From Sulfurimonas sp. C5 (lineage in GTDB: Bacteria > Campylobacterota > Campylobacteria > Campylobacterales > Sulfurimonadaceae): 64,000 nt of DNA. The stretch is taken from positions 620,001 to 684,000 of the forward strand of contig NZ_JARXNQ010000001.1 in assembly GCF_029872055.1 (NCBI RefSeq), read 5' to 3'. This document shows positions 8,409-18,423 of this stretch, piece by piece (within the stretch, counting starts at the first letter, position 1; each line of letters opens with the position of its first letter). Position numbers and translations under genes: made by a program. Below the pieces are notes generated by a model. It saw only the letters and a program-made list of their open reading frames with translations, ran no database searches and was not told where the DNA came from.

Positions 8409-9793
8409 TAGTTAAGAAGTGAATCTACGATACTACGAGCAGCTTCGCGACCGTCATATGCAGCAGTTACAACAAGATCTGCTCCACGGAAACAGTCTCC
8501 TCCGGCATATACGCCCGAAGTAGTTGTTTCATGAGTTTCATCGTTAATAATGATTCCACCCCACGAATTTGTTTCAATCCCGTTTTCAGCCAAGAATGAA
8601 GGAACTACAGGATCAAATCCTAAAGACATAATGATAACGTCAGCATTTACACGGTACTCGCTGCCTTTTACCTCTTCCATTCTTTGACGGCCAGACTCAT
8701 CTTTTGCACCAAGAGATGTCTTTACAACTTCTACCGCAACAGCTTGACCGTTTTCATTTACGATAATCTCTTTCGGTGATACTTGGAAAGTAAAGTCAAC
8801 ACCCTCTTCCATAGCATTTTTATACTCTTTTTTAGAACCTGGCATATTGTGTTCATCTCTACGGTAAAGACACGTTACAGATCTTGCACCTTCACGTTTA
8901 GCAGTACGTAAACAGTCCATAGCAGTGTCACCACCACCGATTACCACAACATTTAGGTCTTTAAAGTCAAATCTTTTATCATAATCTGTTTTAAAGTTTT
9001 TCTTTTGAATATTTGTTAAATACTCCATAGCAGCATATACATTTGGTGCTTTCTCACCTGAAATACCCGCATTTTTCCCTTTTGTCGCACCGATACCGAT
9101 AAACATTGCATCATGTTTATTAGCAATATCTTCAAAAGTAATATCTTTACCAACTTCACAGTTTAGAACAAGTTCAAGACCAGCTTCTTGAAGTAATTTT
9201 ACACGACGATCAACAATTTTTTTGTCAAGTTTAAAGTTAGGGATACCATATGTTAAAAGCCCACCTGCACGATCTGCTCTTTCATACATAGTCACTGCAA
9301 TACCTGAACGAAGCAGATATGTTGCAGCTGAAAGTCCTGCAGGGCCACTTCCGATTACTGCTACTTTTTTATCTGTCGTAATTCCAGGAAAATCTGGTTT
9401 TAGTCCAGCTTTAAAGCCCTCTTCATTAATGTACGTTTCAACAGAACCGATAGTAATAGCACCGTGTCCGTCATTTAACGTACAATCACCTTCACACAGT
9501 CTGTCATGAGGACAAACTCTTCCCATAACTTCTGGGAATGGAGATGGTTCATTAGAGAGTTTAAATGCAAATTCAAGATCTTTTTCACTTACAGCTTTTA
9601 ACCATTGTGGAATGTAGTTGTGAAGTGGACACTTATTTAAACAATAAGGATCCCCACATTGAATACATCTGTCACTTTGTGAAGATGCATCGTTTGTAGT
9701 GAAAACTTCATAAATCTCTTTAAAATCTTTTGTTCTCTCAACTACTAATCTTTTTGTAGGATCGATTCTTTCTACTGTTAAAAATTCTCTCAT
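8408..9793 (-). CDS. gltD: Glutamate synthase small subunit
   Basis: A 461-residue NADPH-dependent flavoprotein subunit that passes electrons to GltB for making glutamate from glutamine and 2-oxoglutarate. The N-terminal Fe-S domain shows CIQCGDPYCLNKCPLHNYIP near residues 41-60 and a second Cys set at CPHDRLCEGDC. The FAD fold is VIGSGPAGLSAATYLL near residue 147, and the NAD(P) fold is VVIGGGDTAMDC near residue 285. The end GVYAGGDCFRGADLVVTAAYDGR is the usual FAD-binding C-terminus. It begins 2 bases after the gltB stop and ends in a hairpin terminator. Confidence 0.95.
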   Translation of the reverse strand: MREFLTVERIDPTKRLVVERTKDFKEIYEVFTTNDASSQSDRCIQCGDPYCLNKCPLHNYIPQWLKAVSEKDLEFAFKLSNEPSPFPEVMGRVCPHDRLCEGDCTLNDGHGAITIGSVETYINEEGFKAGLKPDFPGITTDKKVAVIGSGPAGLSAATYLLRSGIAVTMYERADRAGGLLTYGIPNFKLDKKIVDRRVKLLQEAGLELVLNCEVGKDITFEDIANKHDAMFIGIGATKGKNAGISGEKAPNVYAAMEYLTNIQKKNFKTDYDKRFDFKDLNVVVIGGGDTAMDCLRTAKREGARSVTCLYRRDEHNMPGSKKEYKNAMEEGVDFTFQVSPKEIIVNENGQAVAVEVVKTSLGAKDESGRQRMEEVKGSEYRVNADVIIMSLGFDPVVPSFLAENGIETNSWGGIIINDETHETTTSGVYAGGDCFRGADLVVTAAYDGREAARSIVDSLLN

Positions 9794-9795
9794 AA

Positions 9796-12700
9796 TTAAT
9801 CTCCATTCTCTAAGTTAAGAGGTAATTTTGTTAAGTTTTTAGGTTTTACTAACCAGAAGTTTCTTACTTCTGTTCTAAAATTATCTAGAATTGCTTTCCC
9901 TTTTTCACTACCTGTCTCAACAATATAATCTTTTAGTAAACGTTTTAGGTAATGTCTCGCTTCGTCACCCTCGTCAGTATCAATTCTTACTGCTTCAACT
10001 AACTCATGGTTTACGTTTTCAATAAATTGATGCTCTTCATCGTAAACAAATGCAACACCACCCGTCATACCGGCACCAAAGTTGATTCCAGTTTTACCAA
10101 GGATAGTTACAACACCACCAGTCATATATTCACAAGCATTGTCTCCAGTACCTTCAACAATTGCAAGTGCTCCAGAGTTTCTAACTGCAAAACGCTCACC
10201 TACACTTCCTGAAATATAAAGCTTACCACCTGTAGCACCGTAAAGACAAGTATTACCACCTGCACTGAACGCCTCACCCTCATTTTTAGAAGTGATGATG
10301 ATTTTACCGCCGTGCATACCTTTACCGATATAATCGTTTGCTACACCTTGTAAGTAGATAGAGATACCATTATTTAGGAATGCTCCAAGTGCTTGACCCG
10401 CTACACCTGTTAGGTTTAACTTGATAGTATCAGGTTTAAGTCCTTCATCTCCGTAATATTCTGCAATTTCACCAGAGATTAAAGTACCGAAACTTCTGTT
10501 TAGGTTTGTAATCTCAGAATCAATTTTTACTGGATGTTCAGGATATTTAATCGCTTCTCTAGCTTGTTTTAAGATCTCTTTTTCAAAACCGTTGTCGTCA
10601 AACGGAGGATTAAACGGTTGTTGACAAGTATTTACACCATCTTCTTGGTGTAACACAGCAGAGAAATCGAATTTTTGTGCAAAATCATCCTCTTTTACTT
10701 TAAGTAGATCTACACGTCCGATCATCTCTTCCATTGTTTTAAAGCCTAGTTCAGCCATGATTGCACGTACATCTTCAGCAAGTAAAGTGAAGTAATTAAT
10801 TACTTGCTCAACTTTACCTTTAAAGAACTCTTGACGAAGTTTTTCGTTTTGAGTTGCGATACCTACTGAACATTTATTTACGTGACAGATTCTTAGCATT
10901 TTACAACCAATGATCGCAAGAACACCAGTACCGAATGCATATGATTCAGCACCAAGTAATGCAGCTTTTACAACATCTAAACCAGTTTTTAAACCACCAT
11001 CAGTTTGTAATGACACTAAACCACGTAAATTATTTGCTTTTAGTGCATTATGTGCTTCTGAAAGACCAAGCTCCCATGGGTTACCTGCAAACTTAATAGA
11101 TGTAAGTGGAGCAGCACCAGTACCACCGTCTCCACCAGAGATGATGATTTTATCTGCATACGCTTTAGCAACACCCGCTGCAATAGTACCAACACCGATA
11201 GTTGAAACAAGTTTCACCGCAATTCTAGCTTTTGGATTTGCTTGTTTTAAATCAAAAATAAGTTGTGCCAAATCTTCGATCGAATAGATATCGTGGTGCG
11301 GCGGTGGCGAAATCAGTGTAACACCAGGAACTGTATGACGAAGTTTTGCAATCAGACCAGTAACTTTGTGACCTGGTAATTGTCCACCCTCACCCGGTTT
11401 TGCACCTTGAGCAACTTTAATTTGAATCTCTTCTGCACTTCTTAAGTACTCAGGAGTAACACCGAAACGTCCAGATGCAACTTGTTTGATCTTAGAAACT
11501 CTGTTTGTTCCATATCTAGCTTTGTCTTCTCCACCCTCACCCGAGTTCGATTGACCGCCGATTGTATTCATAGCAATCGCTAATGTTTCATGTGCTTCTG
11601 GAGAGATAGAACCTAAACTCATTGCAGCAGAAACGAAACGTTTGAAAATTTCTTCTTTTGGCTCAACTTCAGAGATATCGATTGCAGGTTTATCTGATTT
11701 AATATCGAAGAAATCACGAATAAACTTCAGCCCACGTTTGTTTACGATAGCTTTTAGTTTTTCAAAATCTTCAGTTTTTCCGCTATTAACAGCTGCATGA
11801 ATAGCATGAATAACAGACGGACCGAAATCATGATGTTCTTGTTCAGTATAGAATTTATAGAAACCACCGATGTTTAACGGGAAGATCTTTTTAAACCCAT
11901 CTTGTTTGAATGCTGATTTATGGAATTTTTCAATTCTTGCATCAATATCTTCATATGTTAAACCAGGAACAGCAACATTAGAAGTCTCAAAACACTCTTG
12001 TACGATCTCACGAGAAAGACCCATTACATCAAATAGACCTGAGTTTCTGTACGATGCAATCGTAGCAATACCCATTTTTGACATAATTTTTAATAGTCCG
12101 CCGTTTAGTGCAGAATGCACTGCTTTTAATGCATCTGCTTGATCGATATTGCTGTTTTTATTACGCGTTAATTGGTCTATAACTGTAGTAAAGAGTAAAT
12201 TAGGGTAAACTGCACTTGCACCGTAACCTAATAATACCGCCGCACAGTGAGAGTCTGTCACCTCACCAGTTACCGCTACGATTGAAACCAAGTGACGAAT
12301 TTTTGCTTTTAAAAGTGCAAAATTTACACGTCCAACAGCCATAGCCATAGGAATCACTTTGTTTTGCTCATTAAAATCTGCATCGTCTAAAATAACAATT
12401 CTAGCACCATCATTTTTTACAGAATCGATAATAGTATTAACTAAAGTATCTAAAGCCTCTTTTAATCCGCCTTGATACGCTGTCGAGAATGTTTTGTTTT
12501 TGTAAAAACTTTGGTAACTTGGAGATTTCTCGTCACCGAATGATTTTAATACATTTAACTTTTCTGCCGTAATAATCGGTGAAATAGATTTTAATCTGTG
12601 TGCATGAGAAGGAATCTCATTTAGGATATTATGGATTTCACCAAATCCTGTATTTAAACTCATTACAACTTTTTCACGAATTGGATCGATTGGCGGGTTT

Positions 12701-14235
12701 GTAACCTGTGCAAATTTTTGTTTAAAAAAGTCCGTAAAGTTTCTTTGTTTATCAGAAAATGCTGCAAGCGGAGTATCATCACCCATTGAACCTACAGCTT
12801 CTTTACCTTCAACCATCATAGGCTCAATCACTTGCTCTACAACTTCTTGAGTGATGTTAAAGAATTTTTGTCTTCTGATAAGCTCATCACCTGTAATTGA
12901 CTGTACCTCTGCATATTGTTCTTCAACATGCTCTTGAAGATAGATCATATGCTCGTTTAACCACTTCATATAAGGGTTTGATGATTTTAGATAGTTGTCA
13001 ATATCATCGCTTTTTAGAAGTTTTCCAGATTGAAGATCAAGACCGATCATTTGACCAGATTGAAGACGTCCACGCTCTTTGATCTCTTCCTCTGCAATAT
13101 CAATTACACCATACTCTGAAGCAATTAGAAGGTTATCATCTTTTGTTACGATATATTTTGAAGGACGTAAACCGTTTCTATCAAGTGCACATCCAATATA
13201 TCTACCGTCAGTTACAGAGAATGCTGCAGGACCATCCCATGCTTCAAATACTGTAGAGTGATACTCATAGAATGCACGAAGTTCAGGATCCATATGTGGA
13301 GCGTTTTGCCAAGCTGAAGGGATAACCGCACGTACAGCTTTAAAGAAATCCATACCGTTTACAAGTAAGAATTCCAGGAAGTTATCTGCACTAGCAGAGT
13401 CCGATGCACCTTTTTGTAAAATCGGTAAAAGTCTTTGGATCTCTTCATCACTAAATACTTCCGATGTAATAGACTCAGATTTGATCTCAACATTAACACG
13501 GTTACCTTCTACAGAGTTAATCTCACCATTGTGAGCTACTGCACGGAATGGTTGTGCCAAACGCCATTCTGGAAGTGTATTTGTAGAGAATCTTTGGTGA
13601 AAAAGTGAAAATGAAATTTTGAATGCTTCATCCGTTAAATCTTTATAAAACTCTTTAATATGCGTAGGCATAACAAGACCTTTATATGATAAAACTTTTG
13701 AACTCATAGATGCTATATAGAAGTTTCTGTCATCAATTAATTTATGTTCAACTTCTTTACGAGAAAGGTATAAAAGTGCATCAAATCTATTTGTAGCCAT
13801 AATAGAATTCGGTACAATAAATAGTTGTACAATGTGTGGTAAAGATTCTAGTGCTTGTTCACCAAGTGCTTTTGTGTCAACCGGAACTTCACGACGAAGT
13901 ACTACTTTTAAATCATTGTTAGCACAAGTTTCTTCAATAGCATCTAAATGTTCTAAATTTTTTGTAAATACTGCTGCTACTGCAAACTGTTTTGGTAACT
14001 CTACACCATTATTTTCTGCTTCTTTTCTAATAAACTCTTCAGGCATAGATAGTAAAAGTCCACTACCATCCCCAGTTTTTCCATCAGCAGCAACTGCACC
14101 ACGGTGCATCATACGTTCTAGTGCTGTGATTGCATCATTTAATACTTTGCGAGACGGCTTGTTTTTAATATTTGCTACAAGACCAAATCCACAGTTATCT
14201 TTAAATGATCGTAATAAATCGTGATGTTCTACCAT
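9796..14235 (-). CDS. gltB: Glutamate synthase large subunit
   Basis: A protein of about 1479 residues with the full GltB layout: an N-terminal glutamine amidotransferase (mature N-terminal Cys in DNCGFGLVANI near residue 14), a central domain, an FMN TIM barrel (GGDGGTGAAPLTSIKFAG), a 3Fe-4S site (CKMLRICHVNKC) and the C-terminal beta-helix GXGXG domain (GKGMHGGKIIIT). Start choice: the ATG at 14235 has GGAG five bases upstream. A GTG at 14241 is in frame but lies on that site. Nitrogen assimilation is its role. The 5' region carries an A+T-rich promoter area with palindromes. Confidence 0.95.
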   Translation of the reverse strand: MVEHHDLLRSFKDNCGFGLVANIKNKPSRKVLNDAITALERMMHRGAVAADGKTGDGSGLLLSMPEEFIRKEAENNGVELPKQFAVAAVFTKNLEHLDAIEETCANNDLKVVLRREVPVDTKALGEQALESLPHIVQLFIVPNSIMATNRFDALLYLSRKEVEHKLIDDRNFYIASMSSKVLSYKGLVMPTHIKEFYKDLTDEAFKISFSLFHQRFSTNTLPEWRLAQPFRAVAHNGEINSVEGNRVNVEIKSESITSEVFSDEEIQRLLPILQKGASDSASADNFLEFLLVNGMDFFKAVRAVIPSAWQNAPHMDPELRAFYEYHSTVFEAWDGPAAFSVTDGRYIGCALDRNGLRPSKYIVTKDDNLLIASEYGVIDIAEEEIKERGRLQSGQMIGLDLQSGKLLKSDDIDNYLKSSNPYMKWLNEHMIYLQEHVEEQYAEVQSITGDELIRRQKFFNITQEVVEQVIEPMMVEGKEAVGSMGDDTPLAAFSDKQRNFTDFFKQKFAQVTNPPIDPIREKVVMSLNTGFGEIHNILNEIPSHAHRLKSISPIITAEKLNVLKSFGDEKSPSYQSFYKNKTFSTAYQGGLKEALDTLVNTIIDSVKNDGARIVILDDADFNEQNKVIPMAMAVGRVNFALLKAKIRHLVSIVAVTGEVTDSHCAAVLLGYGASAVYPNLLFTTVIDQLTRNKNSNIDQADALKAVHSALNGGLLKIMSKMGIATIASYRNSGLFDVMGLSREIVQECFETSNVAVPGLTYEDIDARIEKFHKSAFKQDGFKKIFPLNIGGFYKFYTEQEHHDFGPSVIHAIHAAVNSGKTEDFEKLKAIVNKRGLKFIRDFFDIKSDKPAIDISEVEPKEEIFKRFVSAAMSLGSISPEAHETLAIAMNTIGGQSNSGEGGEDKARYGTNRVSKIKQVASGRFGVTPEYLRSAEEIQIKVAQGAKPGEGGQLPGHKVTGLIAKLRHTVPGVTLISPPPHHDIYSIEDLAQLIFDLKQANPKARIAVKLVSTIGVGTIAAGVAKAYADKIIISGGDGGTGAAPLTSIKFAGNPWELGLSEAHNALKANNLRGLVSLQTDGGLKTGLDVVKAALLGAESYAFGTGVLAIIGCKMLRICHVNKCSVGIATQNEKLRQEFFKGKVEQVINYFTLLAEDVRAIMAELGFKTMEEMIGRVDLLKVKEDDFAQKFDFSAVLHQEDGVNTCQQPFNPPFDDNGFEKEILKQAREAIKYPEHPVKIDSEITNLNRSFGTLISGEIAEYYGDEGLKPDTIKLNLTGVAGQALGAFLNNGISIYLQGVANDYIGKGMHGGKIIITSKNEGEAFSAGGNTCLYGATGGKLYISGSVGERFAVRNSGALAIVEGTGDNACEYMTGGVVTILGKTGINFGAGMTGGVAFVYDEEHQFIENVNHELVEAVRIDTDEGDEARHYLKRLLKDYIVETGSEKGKAILDNFRTEVRNFWLVKPKNLTKLPLNLENGD

Positions 14236-14259
14236 TTTCACTCCAAATTTTATAATTTT

Positions 14260-14307
14260 TATACAAAAAAGTATAAATTTAATCTTTTTTTAAGATAAAT
14301 TATCTTA
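14260..14307 (-). promoter_or_regulatory. gltB promoter region with two palindromes
   Basis: On the minus strand, TATACT at 14275-14270 is a plausible -10 for gltB. TAAGATAA-a-TTATCTTA (14291-14307) is a perfect 8-bp inverted repeat that would cover about -28 to -44. A smaller repeat, TATAC-6-GTATA (14260-14275), overlaps the -10 itself. The placement is that of an operator; no regulator can be named. Confidence 0.4.
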
Positions 14308-14381
14308 TTTAGAAGATTCAAGATTTCTAATATTATATTGTAATATTGATTAAAAAATTATTATAAAAGGAATATTTTTTG

Positions 14382-14387
14382 TATAAT
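14382..14387 (+). promoter_or_regulatory. Candidate -10 box for recO
   Basis: TATAAT lies 31 bases upstream of the recO GTG start, in the divergent 182-base gap between gltB and recO. The -35 region is A+T-rich and poor. TAGGAAG just before the GTG is the ribosome-binding site. Confidence 0.4.
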
Positions 14388-14417
14388 TTTAAAAATTGTA
14401 TCGTTAGGAAGCATTAA

Positions 14418-15035
14418 GTGCAGGGTTTTATTATCAACCTCAATCGTGTTAAAGAGGAAGATTTAATAGTTACTATCATATCAAAAACAAGCTTAGATAC
14501 CCTTTATAGGTTCTATGGTTCACGTCATGGTACTATCAATATAGGGTTTAAAATAGATTACGAAAAAGAAGAATCCGCCAAATCAACTATATCACGACTC
14601 AAAGATGTTATTCATATCGGATATAAATGGATTAACAATCCAAATAAACTAAGATTGTGGCAGCAGTTTATTATTCTTTTTAACCAGCATCTAAAAGAAG
14701 CAGAAGAGTTAAGTCCATTTTATTTCGATCTTTTGGAAGAAGCTTCAAAACAGTGGGATAAACAGAACCCTAAACGTATAGCAATCGAACTCTATATGAA
14801 ACTTTTGGAATATGAGGGAAGATTACACCACGATCAAATCTGTTTTTTATGTGCGAACAAGATTGATGACAACCCTTCTATTATAAGGGCTTTTTTACCT
14901 ACACATTTTCATTGTAATAAAACAATGACTATAAATAATAAAGGACTTCAAGAGCTCTACAAAAACAAGAGTTCCCTTTTTTTAAATGATAAAGAGGTTG
15001 AAAGACTTTGGAACGTACTTTTAGAAGGGCTTTAA
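14418..15035 (+). CDS. recO: DNA repair protein RecO, epsilonproteobacterial type
   Basis: A 205-residue protein beginning with GTG (MQGFIINLNRVKEEDLIVTIIS) after TAGGAAG. RecO loads RecA at SSB-coated gaps with RecR. The N-terminal OB-fold start, with the VKEEDLIV phrase, and the helical C-terminal half ending at CFLCANKID match the short, divergent RecO described for Helicobacter and Campylobacter. A CxxC pair (near residues 149-152) and one further Cys (near 176) remain of a zinc site that has four Cys in longer RecO. It is the only plus-strand protein gene in the first 60 kb. Its stop overlaps the convergent histidine-kinase gene by 4 bases. Confidence 0.75.
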   Translation: MQGFIINLNRVKEEDLIVTIISKTSLDTLYRFYGSRHGTINIGFKIDYEKEESAKSTISRLKDVIHIGYKWINNPNKLRLWQQFIILFNQHLKEAEELSPFYFDLLEEASKQWDKQNPKRIAIELYMKLLEYEGRLHHDQICFLCANKIDDNPSIIRAFLPTHFHCNKTMTINNKGLQELYKNKSSLFLNDKEVERLWNVLLEGL

Positions 15036-16252
15036 ACTCCTGTCTCTATTGCAAAAAAGTTAAATCCTTTCTCATAATAATAGAGTAATTGAAATTTATG
15101 CTTATCCAAAATTCTCTTTACAAGACTTAGTCCAAGTCCATAACCCTTCTGGTTTCTCGAATTGTCACCCTGAGTGAAATCCTCACAGTAAAACTCTAAA
15201 GGCTTATCTAACTGCTTTCCTTTGCTCTTGACAACTATTGACTTCTCTTTTACTATAATGTGCACAGGTTTCTCTGTGCCATATTTCAGAGCATTGTCGA
15301 TTAGATTTTTGAGTGCAATTGAAAGATAGTTTAAATCGGCATTAACACTGAAATTGGACTCTATATCAACATCGATTTTGGATTCATCTTCTACAAACAG
15401 TTTTGAAAGGGCAAGCCCTACCAAAGTTTCCATATCGAATGATTTGAAAATGAGTCTTTGCTGGTTAGAGTTTAACTTTTCAATATCTAAAAGTTCACTT
15501 GTCATCTGGTCTATTTCATCAAGTGCCTTTTTGAGTATCTTTTTGTATTTGCTCTCTTCTACCATTTCAACTGCAAGTTTTGACTTAGATATAGGAGTTT
15601 TTAGTTCATGCCCTATATCACGAAGAAGTCTTTGTCTTGATGTTATAAGGTTTTCTATATTCATAGCCATTGCATTAAACGTATCTGAAAGTTCTCCAAT
15701 CTCATCAGAACCAACTTTCTTGCTTCTCATAGAGTAATCACCCTCACCAAATTTTTTAATGCTTCCAGAGAGTTCTTTTAAAGGATATATCATTTTTAGT
15801 ATCACAAATGAAAGTATGATTAAAATCAAAATATCGACTAGAATCATATAGTTTAAGAACTCTTTATCTTTAAATATTTTCCCTTGTGATTGGTCCATTA
15901 CCAAAAGATCGTCATCAAGATATGTCATATATAAGAGATATCTATTATCCTCATGTTGAAGTATTTCAATACTGGATAGTTCTGTTTTATACTGATATAA
16001 AATGCTAGAAGTTTTTAAATAATGCTCTTTGTCTAACACCTCTTTAAAGTCAAGCTCTTTGAGTTTATTCTTTAAGTTGTTCATGTCATTATTAGAAAGG
16101 TATGTAAAGAGTTCGTCAGAGACTTGTATATACTTATCTTTTAAAAGTGTTTCGATCGTATTTTGAGTTAATTTATTTGTTTCGTTTGAAACAAAGATCA
16201 TTAAAGAGAAGCTAATAAAAAAAAGGATAATTACTTTCGTTATTATAGACAT
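15032..16252 (-). CDS. Membrane sensor histidine kinase of the SHP-cytochrome cluster
   Basis: A 406-residue kinase: an N-terminal membrane segment (near 5-23), a periplasmic sensor of about 105 residues, a second membrane segment (near 133-155), a HAMP linker, and HisKA with the phosphorylated His in DIGHELKTPIS near residue 216. An HATPase domain follows with N-box LIDNALKYG and G-box GYGLGLSL. It is the last gene of the run and sits 3 bases after an OmpR-type regulator gene, so the two form a pair. A CpxP/Spy-like periplasmic protein encoded just upstream suggests CpxA-like sensing. The link to cytochromes suggests that redox, oxygen or nitric oxide is the signal, which is inference. Confidence 0.88.
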   Translation of the reverse strand: MSIITKVIILFFISFSLMIFVSNETNKLTQNTIETLLKDKYIQVSDELFTYLSNNDMNNLKNKLKELDFKEVLDKEHYLKTSSILYQYKTELSSIEILQHEDNRYLLYMTYLDDDLLVMDQSQGKIFKDKEFLNYMILVDILILIILSFVILKMIYPLKELSGSIKKFGEGDYSMRSKKVGSDEIGELSDTFNAMAMNIENLITSRQRLLRDIGHELKTPISKSKLAVEMVEESKYKKILKKALDEIDQMTSELLDIEKLNSNQQRLIFKSFDMETLVGLALSKLFVEDESKIDVDIESNFSVNADLNYLSIALKNLIDNALKYGTEKPVHIIVKEKSIVVKSKGKQLDKPLEFYCEDFTQGDNSRNQKGYGLGLSLVKRILDKHKFQLLYYYEKGFNFFAIETGV

Positions 16253-16255
16253 CTT

Positions 16256-16924
16256 TTACCCTATAAACTTATATCCGATTCCCCATACGGACTTAATATA
16301 TTTCGGGTCTTTTGGATCATCGCCTATCTTCTGTCTGATATTGCTTATATGCATATCGATTGTTCTATCTTTTGAGTTATACTCTATCCCGCTTACCGCA
16401 TTGGAAATTGTTTCTCGTGAGAGTACTTTATCACTGTTGACTAAGAAAAGATGCAATATATCATACTCAATTTTTGTCAAGTCAAGTAACAGTCCTTCAA
16501 CTTTTATTTCCATCTTGGCTTCATCTATTTCAAAATCACCTATTTGTTTGTTTTTTTGATTGGTTCTTCTAAGTATGGAGTTTATACGAAGTACTAATTC
16601 ACGCGGTTCATACGGTTTTGCCAGATAATCATCCGCACCGAAATCAAAACCAAGTATCTTATCACTCATCTCACCTCGTGCAGAAGATATAATGATGGGG
16701 ATATCTGAGTTCTCTCTAATCTTTTTACATACGTCAAAACCATCTATCTGTGGTAACATGAGGTCAAGAACTATTAGGGCATACTTTTGCTTGTTCTGCT
16801 GAAAATGTAAAAGTGCATCTTTAGGGTTTTCAAATGCATCTACTTTAAAATCATAGTTTTCAAGATAATCACTTATAAGTGTTTGCATATCCAAGTCATC
16901 TTCGATCAACAAAATCTCTTGCAT
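16256..16924 (-). CDS. OmpR/PhoB-family response regulator
   Basis: A 222-residue regulator: receiver domain with the acidic pocket EDD near residue 8, phospho-Asp in LIVLDLMLPQIDG near residue 54 and Lys in YLAKPYEPREL near 103, then a winged-helix DNA-binding domain ending VWGIGYKFIG. It is encoded with its kinase and a CpxP-like protein downstream of three cytochrome genes. OmpR-type regulators bind tandem direct repeats of 10-11 bp. Such a repeat lies upstream of the first cytochrome gene at 19427-19447, so this regulator probably controls the operon that encodes it. Confidence 0.9.
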   Translation of the reverse strand: MQEILLIEDDLDMQTLISDYLENYDFKVDAFENPKDALLHFQQNKQKYALIVLDLMLPQIDGFDVCKKIRENSDIPIIISSARGEMSDKILGFDFGADDYLAKPYEPRELVLRINSILRRTNQKNKQIGDFEIDEAKMEIKVEGLLLDLTKIEYDILHLFLVNSDKVLSRETISNAVSGIEYNSKDRTIDMHISNIRQKIGDDPKDPKYIKSVWGIGYKFIG

Positions 16925-17304
16925 TATTCAACTTCCCAGTCATCAAAATAGTGTACAAATTTTTTTCTTTGCTGTGGCGTTAAAACAAAATGCATCTTTT
17001 GCAAGAACCTATTTTCTATCCCATGCGCCTCTCTATCCAACTGCTGATTTAAACTGTTGATTTTTTCCAAATCGAAACTCTTCTGTAAAAAGATATCTTT
17101 TCTTTTATCTTCTATATCCTCTTCCAGTTCTTTGTACTCTTTTAGCTCTTTTCTATATATTTTTAATATTTTTTTTACTCTGTGCTGCTGCTCTTTTGTC
17201 AAATCAAGATGGGAAAGCTCTTTATATATATGATGTTTGGAATGTAGCTCATGGTCATCTGCATATATTTTAGCTATCAATAAAAATATGACTAAAAATC
17301 TCAT
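16924..17304 (-). CDS. CpxP/Spy-like periplasmic protein
   Basis: A 126-residue protein with a signal peptide (MRFLVIFLLIAKIYA, cleavage near residue 15) and an all-helical mature part of high charge. Two LTxxQ-type motifs, LTKEQQ near residue 36 and LTPQQR near 108, are the hallmark of the CpxP/Spy family of periplasmic chaperones and sensor accessories. It lies between the cytochrome b gene and a response regulator, with 1-3 base spacing. It probably tunes the neighbouring histidine kinase or protects the cytochromes. High His and Lys content near the N-terminus could bind metal. Confidence 0.65.
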   Translation of the reverse strand: MRFLVIFLLIAKIYADDHELHSKHHIYKELSHLDLTKEQQHRVKKILKIYRKELKEYKELEEDIEDKRKDIFLQKSFDLEKINSLNQQLDREAHGIENRFLQKMHFVLTPQQRKKFVHYFDDWEVE

Positions 17305-17307
17305 GAC

Positions 17308-18423
17308 CTATCCTTTTGCTATATCAGGTATTTTAATATCTTTATCATTTAATAAACCTTGTTCGATGTTGTTGTGGCATGCTTTACAGTTTGATTTCGC
17401 TTTTACTTCGGCACTTGCAAAAATCTCTTGATCTATCTCTTGATGTCGTCTTTTCCAATAGGACGTTTTGGTAATTGCTATCGTATCTTTCTCTTTCATG
17501 CTTTTTAAAATTTTAAAAGCGGCTTCTTTTGTAGAGTCCTCAGCTGCATTGTTGACTAAATAATCTTTTATAAAAACTGTATCTGTTGCTTCTAAAGAAG
17601 CATCATCTCCAAAATGATTCTCCAGATTATCCATAAGTTTTACCCATGAAGCTTTTGGAAGTAAATAAGGTGGATAAAGAGTATGACAACTTCTACACTC
17701 ATTTTCAAAGAGCGGATGCTCTTTTTGATAATCGACTGCCTTATTGGCATCCGCTATAAGTATATTTGTCGGATGACTCAGCATATATATGAGAAAAAAG
17801 ATGCTTCCTCCTATCCAGAATACTCCAAAAAGCTTTTGAAAAAGAGTCAGTTTTAGACTTTGTGCCTCTACCTCTTTATATCCGTTTATCATCGATTCCA
17901 GTGTTTTTGGCCCGTGAAGAACTCTTTCAAGCAACACTCCTGCAATATGAGCAAAGATAACTATCATAAACGCAGTTGTGAAAAACTCATGTATCTCTTC
18001 AAAAAACTCCATCTTTTTAAAAATAGTAGTGTTTAAAAATGAGAATATCCCCATCCCTTCTTGCGTACCATAAACAAATACACCACTTAAAACCGAAAGA
18101 ATACCTAGGGTAATCATAGCCACTATAGCCCAGCTAGATGCAGGGTTATGGCCAATATATTCCTTTTTAGATCCGAATATATTAAACATATACTCTTTTA
18201 AATCATATAGATTAAAATTAAAGTCTTGAAACTTTGAATATTTTACATCCAAAAATCCCCATATAATTCTAAAAAGAAATAACACTCCAACCGTATAACC
18301 TATAATCACATGATATGAGAGTAAGTTGTCAAACTCTGCGAACAAAAATAAAAATGCTACTGTAACAACTAAAAAGATATGAAAGAGCCTTGTAAAAAAA
18401 CTCCATACATAACTTTTAGTCAT
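17308..18423 (-). CDS. Cytochrome b561-type membrane protein fused to a diheme cytochrome c domain
   Basis: A 371-residue fusion. The first half has four or more membrane helices with His in RLFHIFLVV, LSYHVIIG and FAHIAGVLLERVLHG, the pattern of b-type cytochromes that take electrons from quinol or pass them across the membrane. The second half carries CRSCH and CKACH haem c sites in a domain closely like the separate diheme cytochrome encoded just upstream: both have LLP.SW.KLM..L.NHFG.DASLEA. Start choice: the ATG at 18423 overlaps the upstream gene's stop by 8 bases (ATGACTAA). The frame is open to 18522, but that would overlap it by 107 bases. It likely delivers electrons to the periplasmic SHP protein. 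Confidence 0.85.
   Translation of the reverse strand: MTKSYVWSFFTRLFHIFLVVTVAFLFLFAEFDNLLSYHVIIGYTVGVLFLFRIIWGFLDVKYSKFQDFNFNLYDLKEYMFNIFGSKKEYIGHNPASSWAIVAMITLGILSVLSGVFVYGTQEGMGIFSFLNTTIFKKMEFFEEIHEFFTTAFMIVIFAHIAGVLLERVLHGPKTLESMINGYKEVEAQSLKLTLFQKLFGVFWIGGSIFFLIYMLSHPTNILIADANKAVDYQKEHPLFENECRSCHTLYPPYLLPKASWVKLMDNLENHFGDDASLEATDTVFIKDYLVNNAAEDSTKEAAFKILKSMKEKDTIAITKTSYWKRRHQEIDQEIFASAEVKAKSNCKACHNNIEQGLLNDKDIKIPDIAKG

Noticed and set aside
9222-14224. Several plus-strand frames of 60-130 codons opposite gltB and gltD
   Set aside because: All are antisense to strongly conserved coding sequence and show no family features.
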